Assembly: GCF_900104305.1 (NCBI RefSeq)
Contig: NZ_FNJC01000001.1
Span: 1,245,168 to 1,309,167 of the forward strand
Source: Filomicrobium insigne
Lineage (GTDB): Bacteria; Pseudomonadota; Alphaproteobacteria; Rhizobiales; Hyphomicrobiaceae
Length of the DNA: 64,000 bases
Direction of reading: 5' to 3'
Part shown: piece after piece, positions 43,278 to 52,494 of the stretch
Layout: each line of letters begins with the position of its first letter
Numbering within the stretch: position 1 is the first letter of the stretch
Made by a program: the position numbers and the translations under genes
Notes under the pieces: generated by a model
What the model was told of the DNA's origin: nothing
Databases searched by the model: none
What the model saw: only the letters and a program-made list of their open reading frames with translations

Positions 43278-43961
43278 ATGCTCGTTCGTATTCCTCAAGT
43301 CCTCACTCCTGAAGAGGTGGCACGCGCTCGCCAAGCTCTCGAAGCAGCGGCTTGGGTTGATGGCAAAGTGACGGCCGGCGAACAGGCGGCCAAAGCCAAA
43401 ACGAATTTGCAGATCCCAGAAGATTCGCAAACAGCGCGTGAACTTGGAGAACTGATCCTGCGGGCGTTGGGGCGAAATCCTACGTTCAACTCCGCGGCGT
43501 TGCCGTATCGCGTCCTACAGCCGATGTTCAATCGGTATGATATCGGTATGAAATTCGATCCGCACGTTGATGGCGCTGTGCGCACCGTGCCCGGTGTGGG
43601 CATCCGTATGCGTGCGGATGTTTCGTCGACCCTCTTTCTAACAGCTCCGGAAGACTACGACGGTGGGGAACTCGTTATCGAGGACACCTACGGAAGTCAT
43701 AAGGTGAAGCTGCCGGCGGGGGACATGGTCGTCTACCCTTCGACCAGTCTCCACTATGTAACCGAGATTACCCGCGGCAGCCGTTGGTCCTCATTCTTCT
43801 GGACCCAATCGATGGTGCGCGATGACGGCAAGCGCACCGAGATGTTTGAACTCGACAAAGCCATCATGGAACTGCGTCAGCAATTGCCGGATGACAATCG
43901 TGCCGTCGTGGCGTTGACGAGCCATTACCATAATCTGTTGCGTCGTTGGGGCGAGCTGTGA
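43278..43961 (+). CDS. piuC: Fe(II)/2-oxoglutarate dioxygenase PiuC/YbiX (PKHD type)
   Basis: A 227-residue PKHD-type hydroxylase with the iron-binding motif [10 protein letters not shown] (His...Asp) and the second His in [15 protein letters not shown], followed by the 2-oxoglutarate Arg. The family works with Fiu/PiuA siderophore receptors. It lies 117 bases after apbE with its own good start; likely iron-regulated. Confidence 0.9.
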   Translation: MLVRIPQVLTPEEVARARQALEAAAWVDGKVTAGEQAAKAKTNLQIPEDSQTARELGELILRALGRNPTFNSAALPYRVLQPMFNRYDIGMKFDPHVDGAVRTVPGVGIRMRADVSSTLFLTAPEDYDGGELVIEDTYGSHKVKLPAGDMVVYPSTSLHYVTEITRGSRWSSFFWTQSMVRDDGKRTEMFELDKAIMELRQQLPDDNRAVVALTSHYHNLLRRWGEL

Positions 43962-44169
43962 CCAGAAACTTATTGTTGCGCTGGTGCGCCGGGTTGGTCT
44001 GAGGTCCTCCAAGTGTGTCGGAAAACTGCAGTCATCTGATGAATTAAGGTAAAGACTTACCATCATTGGAAGATACGCTTGGCACAGGGGGTATCTTGCT
44101 GGTTTCCTGACACAATTGTTCGGTCAACGGATTGGTCCCATAGTCTTTGGGCCGCCTGTCGAGAACAGG

Positions 44170-44484
44170 ATGCGTGTCATGTTCGAATCCAGGAACTTGA
44201 GAGGACGTCTCACCGCGACCCTAACTGCGGGTTTGACTTTGGTCTGTGCGGTGATTCCGGCTCAGGCTCAGACCAGCGGTGAGGATCCCAAGGATATCAT
44301 AGCGAGCCAGATTCGTCGGCAAGGCTTCGCTTGCGATAAGCCGAAGAGCGCAACGCGAGATCAGAAACTATCGAGTGCCAACGAAACCGTATGGGTTCTG
44401 CAATGTGAGCAGGACGCCTACCGGGTTCGCCTTGTCCCGAATATGGGCGCAAAGGTGGAGCGCTTAGACACAGAAACGCAGTAA
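44170..44484 (+). CDS. small secreted protein of unknown function
   Basis: A 104-residue protein (alternative start 44179) with a signal peptide (RLTATLTAGLTLVCAVIPAQA) and a mature domain with two cysteines (GFACDKP and VLQCEQDAYRVRLVPNMGAKVERL) probably forming a disulfide. No family recognised. It is the last gene before the island repeat region. Confidence 0.6.
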   Translation: MRVMFESRNLRGRLTATLTAGLTLVCAVIPAQAQTSGEDPKDIIASQIRRQGFACDKPKSATRDQKLSSANETVWVLQCEQDAYRVRLVPNMGAKVERLDTETQ

Positions 44485-44566
44485 AGCGTTGTCCTGCACG
44501 TTCGGCCCAAGCACAGCCCGCCGTCTCGTAGGAGGTGATATTTTCTTCGCCACCGAGCCAGGAAGT

Positions 44567-44780
44567 GGCGCACCGGGGATGCGCCATGCGGTATTCCGTC
44601 TGGTTCCGCAGTTTCCATGTAAGCCACTATAAATATAGAATTTATTAGTTTCTGTATTCCCAAACGATCCGCTTGCTTCCGTTTGATTCCGCGCTAATAT
44701 GTGGTAGCAAATGTGGGTACAATCGTGACAAGCAAGAAGTCGCTCTCGGCAGCGTTCGTCCGCTCGGTCAAGAAGCCGGG
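44567..44780 (+). repeat. left copy of the integrase-upstream direct repeat
   Basis: This 214-bp stretch aligns in the same orientation with 61920-62130: about 70% identity over the non-coding first half and near 90% over the last 90 bases (for example GATCCGCTTGCTTCC and CTCTCGGCAGCGTTCGTCC are identical). Both copies begin with a short GGCGC...GCGCC hairpin. The 17.35-kb separation outlines a possible excisable island segment. Confidence 0.85.
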
Positions 44781-44796
44781 AACTCATCGGCGATAG
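44725..44796 (+). pseudogene. truncated P4-type integrase (first 19 residues)
   Basis: From GTG 44725 the frame reads MTSKKSLSAAFVRSVKKPG, matching the start of the intact integrase at 62075 (MTSKKTLSAAFVRSAKKPG), then runs into THRR and a stop. All the catalytic domain is missing. The abrupt loss of homology at 44780 indicates a deletion. Confidence 0.8.
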
Positions 44797-44851
44797 GCTT
44801 GTCAAAGCCATGAAGAAGAAGCCTGCAACGAAAGCGTCCAAAGCGGCTTAA
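44780..44851 (+). pseudogene. orphan C-terminal tail of an unidentified gene
   Basis: Directly at the deletion point a second frame encodes ELIGDRLVKAMKKKPATKAS followed by KAA and a stop. A Lys/Ala-rich tail with MKKKP is typical of the end of a DNA-binding or plasmid-type protein. The parent gene could not be identified. It probably lost its body in the same deletion that removed the integrase. Confidence 0.4.
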
Positions 44852-45089
44852 CGTAGCCGACTCGCACGCCTGGGCGCGCGGCTCCGTGTCGCTGCCACGC
44901 GTGCGCCAACTCTCCCTCCATGGCTTAAGCCGCCCACTTCTCACGCGGACCTCTTATGCTGAGCATGCGCCGGGCCGCGGGCGCTCCAAGGGCAAGCCTC
45001 GGCCTACGGCTTCGCCGGTCCGCCTCGCTCGCTTCGCGTCGGCATCGAGACCGCCATAGGGGCGGACTGAGCCACGAAGGAGTGACGTC

Positions 45090-45896
45090 ATGTCTGCACG
45101 AAGGAAGGACAACGCGCCCGGCCGCGACATCCACACCGAAATTACCGCAAACCTCATCGCGGCCATCGCGGCCGGTTCCGGCAAGCCGCTGTTCATGCCG
45201 GTCAACGCCCTCACCGGGAACCTCTACAACGGCATCAATGTCGTGAGCCTCTGGGTGTCTGCAGAAGTTGCTCGCTACGCAGCCCCGGTCTGGGCAACCT
45301 ACAAGCAGTGGCGCGAACTCGACTGCCAGGTGCGCAAGGGTGAAAAGTCGTCGCTCGTCGTCTTCTACAAGGAATATGAAACCGACCCGAACCCCGATGA
45401 TGCCACCGACGATGGCAAGCGTCGTGTGGCGCGCGCATCCTTTGTCTTCAATGCCGACCAGGTGGACGGCTATGCCGCCCCGGATATCCCGGCATCGCTC
45501 GGTCCGATTGAGCGGCTGGAGGCGATCGACAGTTTCATTGCCGCAACTGGCGCCCGCATAGAGCATGGCGGCCAACGGGCATTCTATCGCCCGTCAACCG
45601 ACCACATCCAAATGCCCGATGAAGGCCTGTTCTGTGGCACCGAAACGATGACGCGTACGGAAGGCTACTACGCCGTCCTCACCCACGAACTGACGCACTG
45701 GAGCGGCGCACCCAATCGGCTTGCCCGCGACTTCGGAAAGCGTTTCGGCGATGCCGCCTATGCCGTCGAGGAGCTTGTTGCCGAAATCGCCTCGGCGTTT
45801 CTGTGCAGCGAATTGCGCATCACGCAGGACACGCGCGCTGACCACGCACAGTATCTCGCCCAGTGGCTTAAGTTATGCGCAGCTCCCCATATTTGA
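45090..45896 (+). pseudogene. ardC: ardC antirestriction protein, 5' part (interrupted)
   Basis: The first ~259 residues of an ArdC-type protein: N-terminal ssDNA-binding domain (HTEITANLIAAIAAGSGKPL; LTGNLYNGINVVSLW) and zincin-like peptidase domain with the zinc motif TRTEGYYAVLTHELTHWSG (HELTH). Homology ends after AQYLAQWLKL; six foreign codons (CAAPHI) and a stop follow as the frame enters the mobile element. The missing C-terminus is found at 54517-54630. ArdC proteins protect incoming plasmid or ICE DNA from restriction, so this is an old conjugative-island gene. Confidence 0.88.
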
Positions 45897-45995
45897 AGTA
45901 ATCGCGAGGTGTCGGTAATGCGCACGTGCGCCGCGTCCGCACGGACTTTCCTGTGAATTGAACGCGCGCGGCGCTTTCTTCCTGCGCATTATTTG
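45897..45995 (+). repeat. left 99-bp terminal inverted repeat of the RIT element
   Basis: Starts AGTAATCGCGAGGTGTCG and ends CTGCGCATTATTTG. It matches the reverse complement of 54420-54518 over all 99 positions with six single-base differences and no gaps. It ends 42 bases before ritA. It contains the GC-rich internal segment AACGCGCGCGGCGC. Confidence 0.95.
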
Positions 45996-46037
45996 AGGTC
46001 GACTTCTGCTGTCGTTAAGCCAGCAGAGGGACCTTCC

Positions 46038-47270
46038 ATGTCAAACACCGATCGCGACCTAATCGCCGAACTCGCGAATGTGCTAACCGCGCAGAGCTAC
46101 AGCCAGGTAGTTGTTCGGAATTATTGCGCGTACGCCCGAGATTTCCTCGCCTATCTGGCGCAACATGAAATCCCGATCACGACAGTGAAGCCGCCACAGG
46201 TCGCGCAGTATTTGCGCTATGCGACGATCGCGTTCAGAAAACGCCGTGGCCGTTCGCCCGCTCCGCACTGGCACTCGATCCCGCGTTCCGGAATCCACGC
46301 ATTGCTGCGTCTAGCCAAGGGACAGTGGCCGCCCGAGCCGGAGGTTGTTGGACCGGAGGCGGCGCTTCGGCACGAGATCTGTTTCAAGTACGAGACGTGG
46401 TTGCGCGAAGAGAGAGGCCTTGCGGCTGCGAGCATCGTCGCGTTGTTGGCGGAGGCGCGGTATTTCCTCGTCTGGCAACTTGACCGTGGCGGAGCTCAGA
46501 GCCTCAACGTGCTCAGCGTCCGGGACATCGATCTCTACATGGGCGCGAGATCACCGGGCCAGCGGCGCGTATCGCTCAAGGACTATGCCGAGCGGCTGCG
46601 CTCTCTGTTGCGTTATATGTACCGGACCCGATACGTCGCGAGCGATCTCGCGGCTCACGTGGTCTCGCCCATGCTGTACGCCTACGAGGGCGTTCCGTCG
46701 ATCTTGGAGCCTGACCAGATCGCCACCGTGCTGGAGACTACGAGGCGTGACAAGTCGCCGATGGGGCTGCGCGACTATGCCATTCTGATGCTCCTGGCAA
46801 CCTACGGACTGCGGTCCGGCGAGGTTCGGAACCTCACTATCGAGGACATCGACTGGCGCTCAGAGTCTTTGCGGGTTCGCCACTCCAAGACCGGCGCGTG
46901 CTCGTTCTTGCCACTGCTGCCGCAGGTTGGCGAAGCGATGCTCGTCTATCTGCGCCACGGGCGCCCGAGGACTGATAGGAGAGAGGTATTCATGCGAAAC
47001 CGTGCGCCTTATCGCCCATTGCGAAACCTTGCCAGCGAGGTGCGGCGTCGCCTGTCAGCGGCCGGCGTCAAGCCGCCAGGGAAAAGCGGGCCTCACATTT
47101 TCCGGCATGCCCGAGCGGTCGAAATGCTGCGCGCGTCGGTGCCGCAGAAGGTCATTGGCGACCTGCTCGGCCATCGGTCGACCGAAGCCACGGTCCCTTA
47201 TCTCAAGCTTGCCACCGAGGACCTGAGGGCGATCGCGCTCGACGTGCCGGGATCGGAGGTGCTGGCATGA
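46038..47270 (+). CDS. ritA: RIT tyrosine recombinase A
   Basis: A 410-residue phage-integrase-family recombinase. The catalytic residues are visible: first Arg in YGLRSGEV, HxxR in HIFRHARA, second His in LLGHRSTE, and Tyr in VPYLKLA. The N-terminal region (to about 200) carries SAM-like DNA-binding domains. Start at ATG 46038, with AGAGGGA upstream; 42 bases from the left repeat. It overlaps ritB by four bases (ATGA), as usual in RIT elements. Confidence 0.9.
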   Translation: MSNTDRDLIAELANVLTAQSYSQVVVRNYCAYARDFLAYLAQHEIPITTVKPPQVAQYLRYATIAFRKRRGRSPAPHWHSIPRSGIHALLRLAKGQWPPEPEVVGPEAALRHEICFKYETWLREERGLAAASIVALLAEARYFLVWQLDRGGAQSLNVLSVRDIDLYMGARSPGQRRVSLKDYAERLRSLLRYMYRTRYVASDLAAHVVSPMLYAYEGVPSILEPDQIATVLETTRRDKSPMGLRDYAILMLLATYGLRSGEVRNLTIEDIDWRSESLRVRHSKTGACSFLPLLPQVGEAMLVYLRHGRPRTDRREVFMRNRAPYRPLRNLASEVRRRLSAAGVKPPGKSGPHIFRHARAVEMLRASVPQKVIGDLLGHRSTEATVPYLKLATEDLRAIALDVPGSEVLA

Positions 47271-48634
47271 CCTCCCGGCCCTATACCGATCGTGGGATCG
47301 TATCGTGCTATTTGGGACAACTAAGGCTCAGTCCCCATGCCCGTTCGGTCTACGCCCAAGTCCTTCACGACTTCCAGGCCGTCGCCGAGCGGCGCCGAAC
47401 TGTCGACCGGACGACGCTGGAAGAGTGGCTTCGGGATTGGGGAGCACATTGGCAACAAACGACGCTGTTGCACCGCGCCCGCATTGTCGATCGCTTCCTC
47501 GACCATCTGGTCGAACTGAAGCTGATCACGAGCAACCCCATTGCGGTGCTGCGCTCGGAGTTGAGTGTCAAACAAAGCCGGCCGATCTGGCAGGCCTTGG
47601 CGTCGCGCAAGCCGGATCGGGCGCTCGCCGCGCTGCGCCGGCCCGTAGCGTTCGGCAGTGTCCTGGGCGAGATCATGCGCGAGCATATCGAGCGTATGCG
47701 CATGCGGGGATATCGCTACACGACACAGGCCGCATGGTTCCTGCGGTTCGACCGATTCCTGCAGACCAATCCAGAGCTCGCCAACGAGCCAGTCGCGACG
47801 ATGCTGGAACACTGGGCGGCAGCCAAGTCGACGCGCCATCACGCTGCGGAATGCGAAAGGCTGGAGCACGCTCTCACCAAGGCTCTCCGCCATCGGGACC
47901 CGAGCGTGCCACCGAGGCGGTTGGACGCGCGACCACAGAAGGAAGCAGCGCGGCACTTCCGGAAGCCCCACATCTACAGTCCCGCCGATGTGAAGCGCAT
48001 GTTAGAGATCGCCCGATCCTATCCGTCGCCGCGGGCGCCGCTGCGCCCCATGAGCGCTCATCTCATGCTGCTGCTCGCCTACTGCGCGGGCCTGCGACGA
48101 TCCGAGCTTGCACGCCTCGATCTTGGCGACGTCGACCTTCGAAGTGGCACGATCACCATCCGCGAGACGAAGTTCTTCAAGACCAGAATCCTGCCGCTGC
48201 CCGATACCGTGATGGCCGAGCTGCGCGCCTACATCGATGCCAGACGGCGCGCCGGTGCACCGCAGGACCCGCAGTCTGGGCTGTTTTGGCAGACCCAAGG
48301 GAATGGTCGCTACGGCTCGGCGGCCATCGCCTGGCTGATCGTCGACATCCTGCGTCGCGCCGAACTGAAGCCCGGGATTGGGACCGGGCGAACGGGGCCG
48401 CGTCTGCACGATCTTCGTCACTCGATGGTCGTGAATCGGATGCTCCAATGGTACCGATCGGGCATCAATCCGCAGGACAGGCTGCCATTCCTGGCGACCT
48501 ATCTGGGGCACCGCGATATCAACTCCACGCTGATCTATATCACGGTCACGCAAGACTTGATGCAGGAGGCGAGCGAGCGGTTCCGCGTGGTCGGCGCGCG
48601 GTGCCTCGCCTCTGTCGAGGAGGTGCAGCCATGA
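47267..48634 (+). CDS. ritB: RIT tyrosine recombinase B
   Basis: A 455-residue recombinase, longest of the trio. Catalytic residues: Arg in AGLRRSEL, HxxR in LHDLRHSM, His in YLGHRDIN, Tyr in LIYITVT. An N-terminal core-binding region repeats the two-domain arrangement (residues 1-120 and 130-230). It overlaps both neighbours by four bases, so the three proteins are made in coupled fashion and presumably act as a complex at the inverted repeats. Confidence 0.9.
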   Translation: MTSRPYTDRGIVSCYLGQLRLSPHARSVYAQVLHDFQAVAERRRTVDRTTLEEWLRDWGAHWQQTTLLHRARIVDRFLDHLVELKLITSNPIAVLRSELSVKQSRPIWQALASRKPDRALAALRRPVAFGSVLGEIMREHIERMRMRGYRYTTQAAWFLRFDRFLQTNPELANEPVATMLEHWAAAKSTRHHAAECERLEHALTKALRHRDPSVPPRRLDARPQKEAARHFRKPHIYSPADVKRMLEIARSYPSPRAPLRPMSAHLMLLLAYCAGLRRSELARLDLGDVDLRSGTITIRETKFFKTRILPLPDTVMAELRAYIDARRRAGAPQDPQSGLFWQTQGNGRYGSAAIAWLIVDILRRAELKPGIGTGRTGPRLHDLRHSMVVNRMLQWYRSGINPQDRLPFLATYLGHRDINSTLIYITVTQDLMQEASERFRVVGARCLASVEEVQP

Positions 48635-49659
48635 AGAAGAACACCGAGCCGGCGTGCCATCGACACGACCCGTTTCCGACCTTGCTGCACAGTTTCTTCC
48701 ACGAATGGCTGTCAGAGCAGCGCAATGCCTCCGTCCATACCATCCGCTCCTATCGCGACACCTGGCGCCTGTTCCTCCGCTTCGTCGCGGAGCGAAAGCG
48801 TAAAAAGGTCGCTGAGATCAAGTTCGCCGATCTCACGGCCACCGAGGTCAGCGCGTTCCTCGGTCACGCCGAGCACGACCGGAAGGGCACGATCGGCACG
48901 CGCAACTGCCGGCTTGCCGCGATCCGCAGCTTCTTCCACTTCGTGGCCGGTAAGGAGCCCACGGCGATTGCGCAGTGCACCCAGGTCATCGCCGTGCCGA
49001 TCAAGCGCGGACCGATCCCGGCGCCCTGCTATCTGGAGCCGAGGGAGGTGGAGGCAATCCTCGCGCAGCCCGACCGGTCGACGCTGGAAGGACTGCGCGA
49101 CCATGCGTTGCTGTCCTTCCTCTACAATAGCGGTGCGCGCATCCAGGAAGCACTTGATCTGACACCCGAGGCGATCCGGTTCGAGACACCAAACTGCGTG
49201 CGGCTCTACGGCAAAGGGCGCAAGGAGCGCATGTGCCCGCTCTGGCCGGAAACCGTACTGCTGTTGAAAAGGCTGTTGGAGCGGCAGCCACGGAGGCCAA
49301 GCGATCGGCTGTTCGTCAATCGGTACGGCGAACCGCTCGGTGCATCGGGCGTGCGGTTCAAACTCGCGGCCTATGTGGAGGCGGCGGCGAAGATGGTGCC
49401 GACGCTCCGGTCTAAGACCGTGACGCCGCACAGCTTCCGCCATGCGACCGCCGTTCACCTCGTCTCGGCAGGCGTCGACGTTACCGTCATCCGCAGCTGG
49501 CTCGGACACGTCAGCCTCGACACGACCAACCACTATGCACAGGCCAATCTCGAAACGAAGCGAAAGGCCCTGGAGCGCGTCGGCGCACCAACGCGAGGCG
49601 GTAAGCCGCCATCATGGAAGAGGGACGCAAGCGTGCTCGACTGGTTGGATTCGCTTTAG
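48631..49659 (+). CDS. ritC: RIT tyrosine recombinase C
   Basis: A 342-residue recombinase of XerC/D length. Catalytic residues: Arg in SGARIQEA, HxxR in PHSFRHAT, His in WLGHVSLD, Tyr in NHYAQANLE. Start ATG 48631 overlaps the ritB stop and follows GAGGAGG. A much longer frame reaching back to 47305 exists but its first half is out of frame with ritB and not a protein. A 9-bp hairpin follows 38 bases after the stop. Confidence 0.9.
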   Translation: MKKNTEPACHRHDPFPTLLHSFFHEWLSEQRNASVHTIRSYRDTWRLFLRFVAERKRKKVAEIKFADLTATEVSAFLGHAEHDRKGTIGTRNCRLAAIRSFFHFVAGKEPTAIAQCTQVIAVPIKRGPIPAPCYLEPREVEAILAQPDRSTLEGLRDHALLSFLYNSGARIQEALDLTPEAIRFETPNCVRLYGKGRKERMCPLWPETVLLLKRLLERQPRRPSDRLFVNRYGEPLGASGVRFKLAAYVEAAAKMVPTLRSKTVTPHSFRHATAVHLVSAGVDVTVIRSWLGHVSLDTTNHYAQANLETKRKALERVGAPTRGGKPPSWKRDASVLDWLDSL

Positions 49660-49696
49660 GCAATCTAAGGCACTCAAGGCTTTTGGCGATTTTGCA

Positions 49697-49724
49697 GCGA
49701 CCGCTTCCGAAGGTGAGCGGTCGC
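49697..49724 (+). terminator. hairpin after ritC
   Basis: GCGACCGCT (49697-49705) and AGCGGTCGC (49716-49724) pair perfectly with a 10-base loop. No T-tract follows. It separates the recombinase operon from the convergent cargo operon. Confidence 0.45.
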
Positions 49725-49867
49725 CGTAGCCAGCGCTCAACGTCAACGTTCATGACCCGAAGGGGACAACTCAGGAGACGCAAACAATGTCGGCTTCACG
49801 ATCCGAAGCGGACGTCAGCACCCATGCAAACGTCCACTGCTTCGCGCCACAGCAGATTTGGCGCGCG

Positions 49868-50893
49868 TCATAACTCAATGACGATTTTACCAAAGTGACC
49901 ACCTCGTTCCATTAATTTGAAGGCCTCCTTCGCGTCAGCTAACGCCAGCACACGATCGATGACCGGCTTGATGCCGGCCGCCTCGATAGCTCGGTTCATG
50001 GCTTCGAATTGTCCGCGAGAACCAACAGCGATCCCCTCAATCCGAAGCATCGACTCGATGAGAGGGACGATCGGCATTGGAACCTCAAACCCACCGAGGA
50101 AGCCCACGATGCCGACATATCCGCCAAACGACATGGCCTTTAACGCCTGCGGTAGAGTGGAACCGGCCGTTTCAACCACGATGTCGATGCCGTGCCCGCC
50201 GGTCATGTCGCGTACGACACCGGACCATTCGGGAACCTGCTTGTAGTTGACCGCACTGTCGGAACCGAGCGAGCGGACTCGTTGCATTTTGTCTTCGCTG
50301 GATGTCAGCACGATAACCTTGGCGCCCATCGATTTTGCAAACTGAAGCGCAAAAATCGAAACGCCTCCGGTCCCTTCGACCAGCACCCAGTCACCGCCTT
50401 TAATGCCTCCCCGGGTGAGCGCAGACCAGGCGGTGAGTGCAGCGATCGGCAGAGTTGCCGCCTCAATGTGCGAGAGGCTCGCAGGCTTCAAGACGGCGTC
50501 ATCGGCCGGAACAACGATATACTCTTGAAGCACGCCGGTGCGTGGCCAACCGAGCGTCCAGTTCGCACGACGTTCGGGGATCGGTAAACCATTCGGCCAG
50601 CCTTGGATAAAGGTTGGCACGACATGATCGCCGACCCGAAACCGCGTCACGCCCGGGCCAATGGCGGCTACCTCGCCGCTCGCATCGGACAGCGGCACAA
50701 ACGGAAACTTGATGTCGGGCTTATAGAGCCCCTTCACGAGGACGATGTCGCGATAGTTGATGCTCGCGGCTTTAACTCTCACGAGGATTTCGCCGGCTTG
50801 CGGCTGCGGTGTCGGCAACGTGGAAAGCGTGAGATCATCAAAATTGGTGGAGTGCGCTTCTATTGCGCGCATCGTTGTCGGAATACTGGTCAT
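49868..50893 (-). CDS. zinc-independent medium-chain dehydrogenase (MDR), cargo
   Basis: A 341-residue NAD(P)H-dependent alcohol dehydrogenase/quinone-oxidoreductase-like protein. GroES-like domain (GEILVRVKAASINYRDIVLVKG) lacks the catalytic zinc Cys, with RDIVLVKG where zinc ADHs have C-x-T-D. The Rossmann loop is LVEGTGGVSIFALQFAK. Start ATG 50893 with AGGAG upstream. Last gene of the four-gene cargo operon; ends 208 bases from ritC, convergent with it. Confidence 0.85.
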   Translation of the reverse strand: MTSIPTTMRAIEAHSTNFDDLTLSTLPTPQPQAGEILVRVKAASINYRDIVLVKGLYKPDIKFPFVPLSDASGEVAAIGPGVTRFRVGDHVVPTFIQGWPNGLPIPERRANWTLGWPRTGVLQEYIVVPADDAVLKPASLSHIEAATLPIAALTAWSALTRGGIKGGDWVLVEGTGGVSIFALQFAKSMGAKVIVLTSSEDKMQRVRSLGSDSAVNYKQVPEWSGVVRDMTGGHGIDIVVETAGSTLPQALKAMSFGGYVGIVGFLGGFEVPMPIVPLIESMLRIEGIAVGSRGQFEAMNRAIEAAGIKPVIDRVLALADAKEAFKLMERGGHFGKIVIEL

Positions 50894-50938
50894 CGCGTGC
50901 AACTCCTCTAGGCGAAGGTGGATTGGGCATTCAGCTCG

Positions 50939-51928
50939 TCAGACAATGACCACGATCTTTCCGACCTGCGCATTCGATTCCATGAAGCGATGGGCCTCTA
51001 CGATTTCGTTGAGCTTGAATGTCTTCGCGATCACAGGCTTCAAAGCTCCTGATGCGAGACCGTCAACGACGAAGCGCTTCGCCTGCTCGAGTCGCGCCGA
51101 GTCCTTGGTGATCTCGAACAGCTGGTAGCCGCGGATCGTCAGATCCTTACCGAGCAGTGACATCACCGGGACAGGTACGTCGCCCGTGTCGAGCGCGCCG
51201 TATTGAAAAAAAATTCCGAGATAGGACAGGGCCGCGAGGATCTTCGGAACCTCGGGGCCGCCGACCGGATCGAAGGCGATGCGCGCACCCTTGCCGTCCG
51301 TGATCTTCATCACCTCGGCGACAAGATCCTGCTCTTCGGTCGCGATGACGTGCTGGGCGCCTGCGGCTAACAGCGTGTTCCGTTTGGAGCCACCGCGCGT
51401 GAGCGCGATCGAGACGCCACCGAGCATGTTGACGATCTGGATCGCGGCGAGGCCGACGCTCGACGAGGCCGCGCGGATCAGCACCACATCTCCTGGCTCA
51501 GTCTTGGCGATGTCGACGAGCGCGCCATACGCTGTGACGAACATCATCCAGGTGGCGGCAGCCTCCTCCCAGGACAGGTTCTCCGGATGCTTGACGACAC
51601 CGAATGCGGGAGCATTCACCAGCTCGCCGTGGAGGCCGTAGTCGCCGAGCATGAAGCAGGGCACCACGCTGACTTTGTCGCCGATTGCGAAGCCTTCGAC
51701 GCTTGCGCCGATTGCCTCGATGACGCCTGCGACTTCATAGCCGAGGATTGCCGGAAAGGCCGGCTGCGTCACATATTGGCCCGTGCGGAACATCACTTCG
51801 GCGCGGTTGAGCCCAAGCGCCTTGGCGCGGATCTGGACCTCTCCGGCCTTCGGCGTCGGGACATCGACGTCCTCGATTTTCAGGACTTGCGGGCCACCAG
51901 TTTCGTGAAAGCGCACGATACGGCTCAT
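50939..51928 (-). CDS. quinone-oxidoreductase-type MDR, cargo
   Basis: A 329-residue zeta-crystallin/QOR-like NADPH oxidoreductase (GEVQIRAKALGLNRAEVMFRTG; Rossmann region VVLIRAASSSVGLAAIQIVN). It also lacks zinc ligands, so it likely reduces quinones or enones. It is third in the cargo operon, 45 bases before the second MDR gene and 70 after the cupin. Cargo base composition is high GC like the recombinases. Confidence 0.88.
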   Translation of the reverse strand: MSRIVRFHETGGPQVLKIEDVDVPTPKAGEVQIRAKALGLNRAEVMFRTGQYVTQPAFPAILGYEVAGVIEAIGASVEGFAIGDKVSVVPCFMLGDYGLHGELVNAPAFGVVKHPENLSWEEAAATWMMFVTAYGALVDIAKTEPGDVVLIRAASSSVGLAAIQIVNMLGGVSIALTRGGSKRNTLLAAGAQHVIATEEQDLVAEVMKITDGKGARIAFDPVGGPEVPKILAALSYLGIFFQYGALDTGDVPVPVMSLLGKDLTIRGYQLFEITKDSARLEQAKRFVVDGLASGALKPVIAKTFKLNEIVEAHRFMESNAQVGKIVVIV

Positions 51929-51998
51929 GCTAGATCTCCGGTCTTTGAAATGCGGGAAACGACCTTCCGCGGCGAGGCGGAAGGCGTTCCGATTTGTT

Positions 51999-52457
51999 TC
52001 AGTTGGCGGACTTCGGTTTGGGGATGAAGTCGCTTTTGCCTTTTTGGTAGATCAAGAGAATGCAGTCCTCCGGCCCCTTGCAATGGTCGGCGTGCATGGA
52101 GAGGCCGGGTTGCGTCACCAGCGATCCGGGCGGCAGACCTTTCTCGTCCGTCGCGACACGATCGGTGTGAACCCACGCGCCCTGGATGTTGATACCATGG
52201 TAGTCGTGTGTATGTGCGTGCGTGCCGGAAGAGAAGCCGGCTGGGAGTTTCAGAAGAATGGCGTATTCCCCGTCTGAGGACCTATCGCCCCATAGCGGCA
52301 CGAAGGTCAGCGGCGTGCCCGGCGCAAATTCCTGCCACTCGTAGTCAGCAGCGGACTTGATGGTCGATGGAACGAACTTGTCCTCAGCCAAAGCGGGGGC
52401 ACTCGCGAATCCGAAAGCAAGCAGCGCCAAAGAAAATGCGATGATGGTGGTGGTCAT
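51999..52457 (-). CDS. secreted cupin-like protein (DUF4437 type), cargo
   Basis: A 152-residue protein with a signal peptide (TTIIAFSLALLAFGFASAPALA) and one cupin domain with the metal motif GTHAHTHDYHGINIQG and a second histidine in GLSMHADHCKG. Resembles secreted DUF4437 cupins of unknown activity. It is second in the cargo operon, 37 bases after the reductase gene. Confidence 0.75.
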   Translation of the reverse strand: MTTTIIAFSLALLAFGFASAPALAEDKFVPSTIKSAADYEWQEFAPGTPLTFVPLWGDRSSDGEYAILLKLPAGFSSGTHAHTHDYHGINIQGAWVHTDRVATDEKGLPPGSLVTQPGLSMHADHCKGPEDCILLIYQKGKSDFIPKPKSAN

Positions 52458-52494
52458 GACAAAGCTCTCATTGGGATTAAGTTGGAAGTTCGGT

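Larger units (their letters stand above)
44485..45089. other. 605-bp island junction region without an intact gene
   Basis: Holds the left copy of the integrase 5' repeat (44567-44780), the integrase stub, the unidentified gene tail and a GC-rich stretch (44850-45089) before ardC. A small hairpin GGCGCA...TGCGCC opens the repeat. Confidence 0.6.

Noticed and set aside
45889..45905. Target-site duplication at the RIT insertion
   Set aside because: The ardC codons on the two sides (CTTAAGTTA and CTCAAGCTT) are similar but not identical, and extra bases occur only on the left, so no clean duplication can be claimed.
47305..49659. A 784-codon open frame spanning ritB and ritC
   Set aside because: Its first 440 codons run in a different frame across ritB and have the Arg/Ala/Pro-rich look of an antiframe; only the part from 48631 is the real RitC recombinase.
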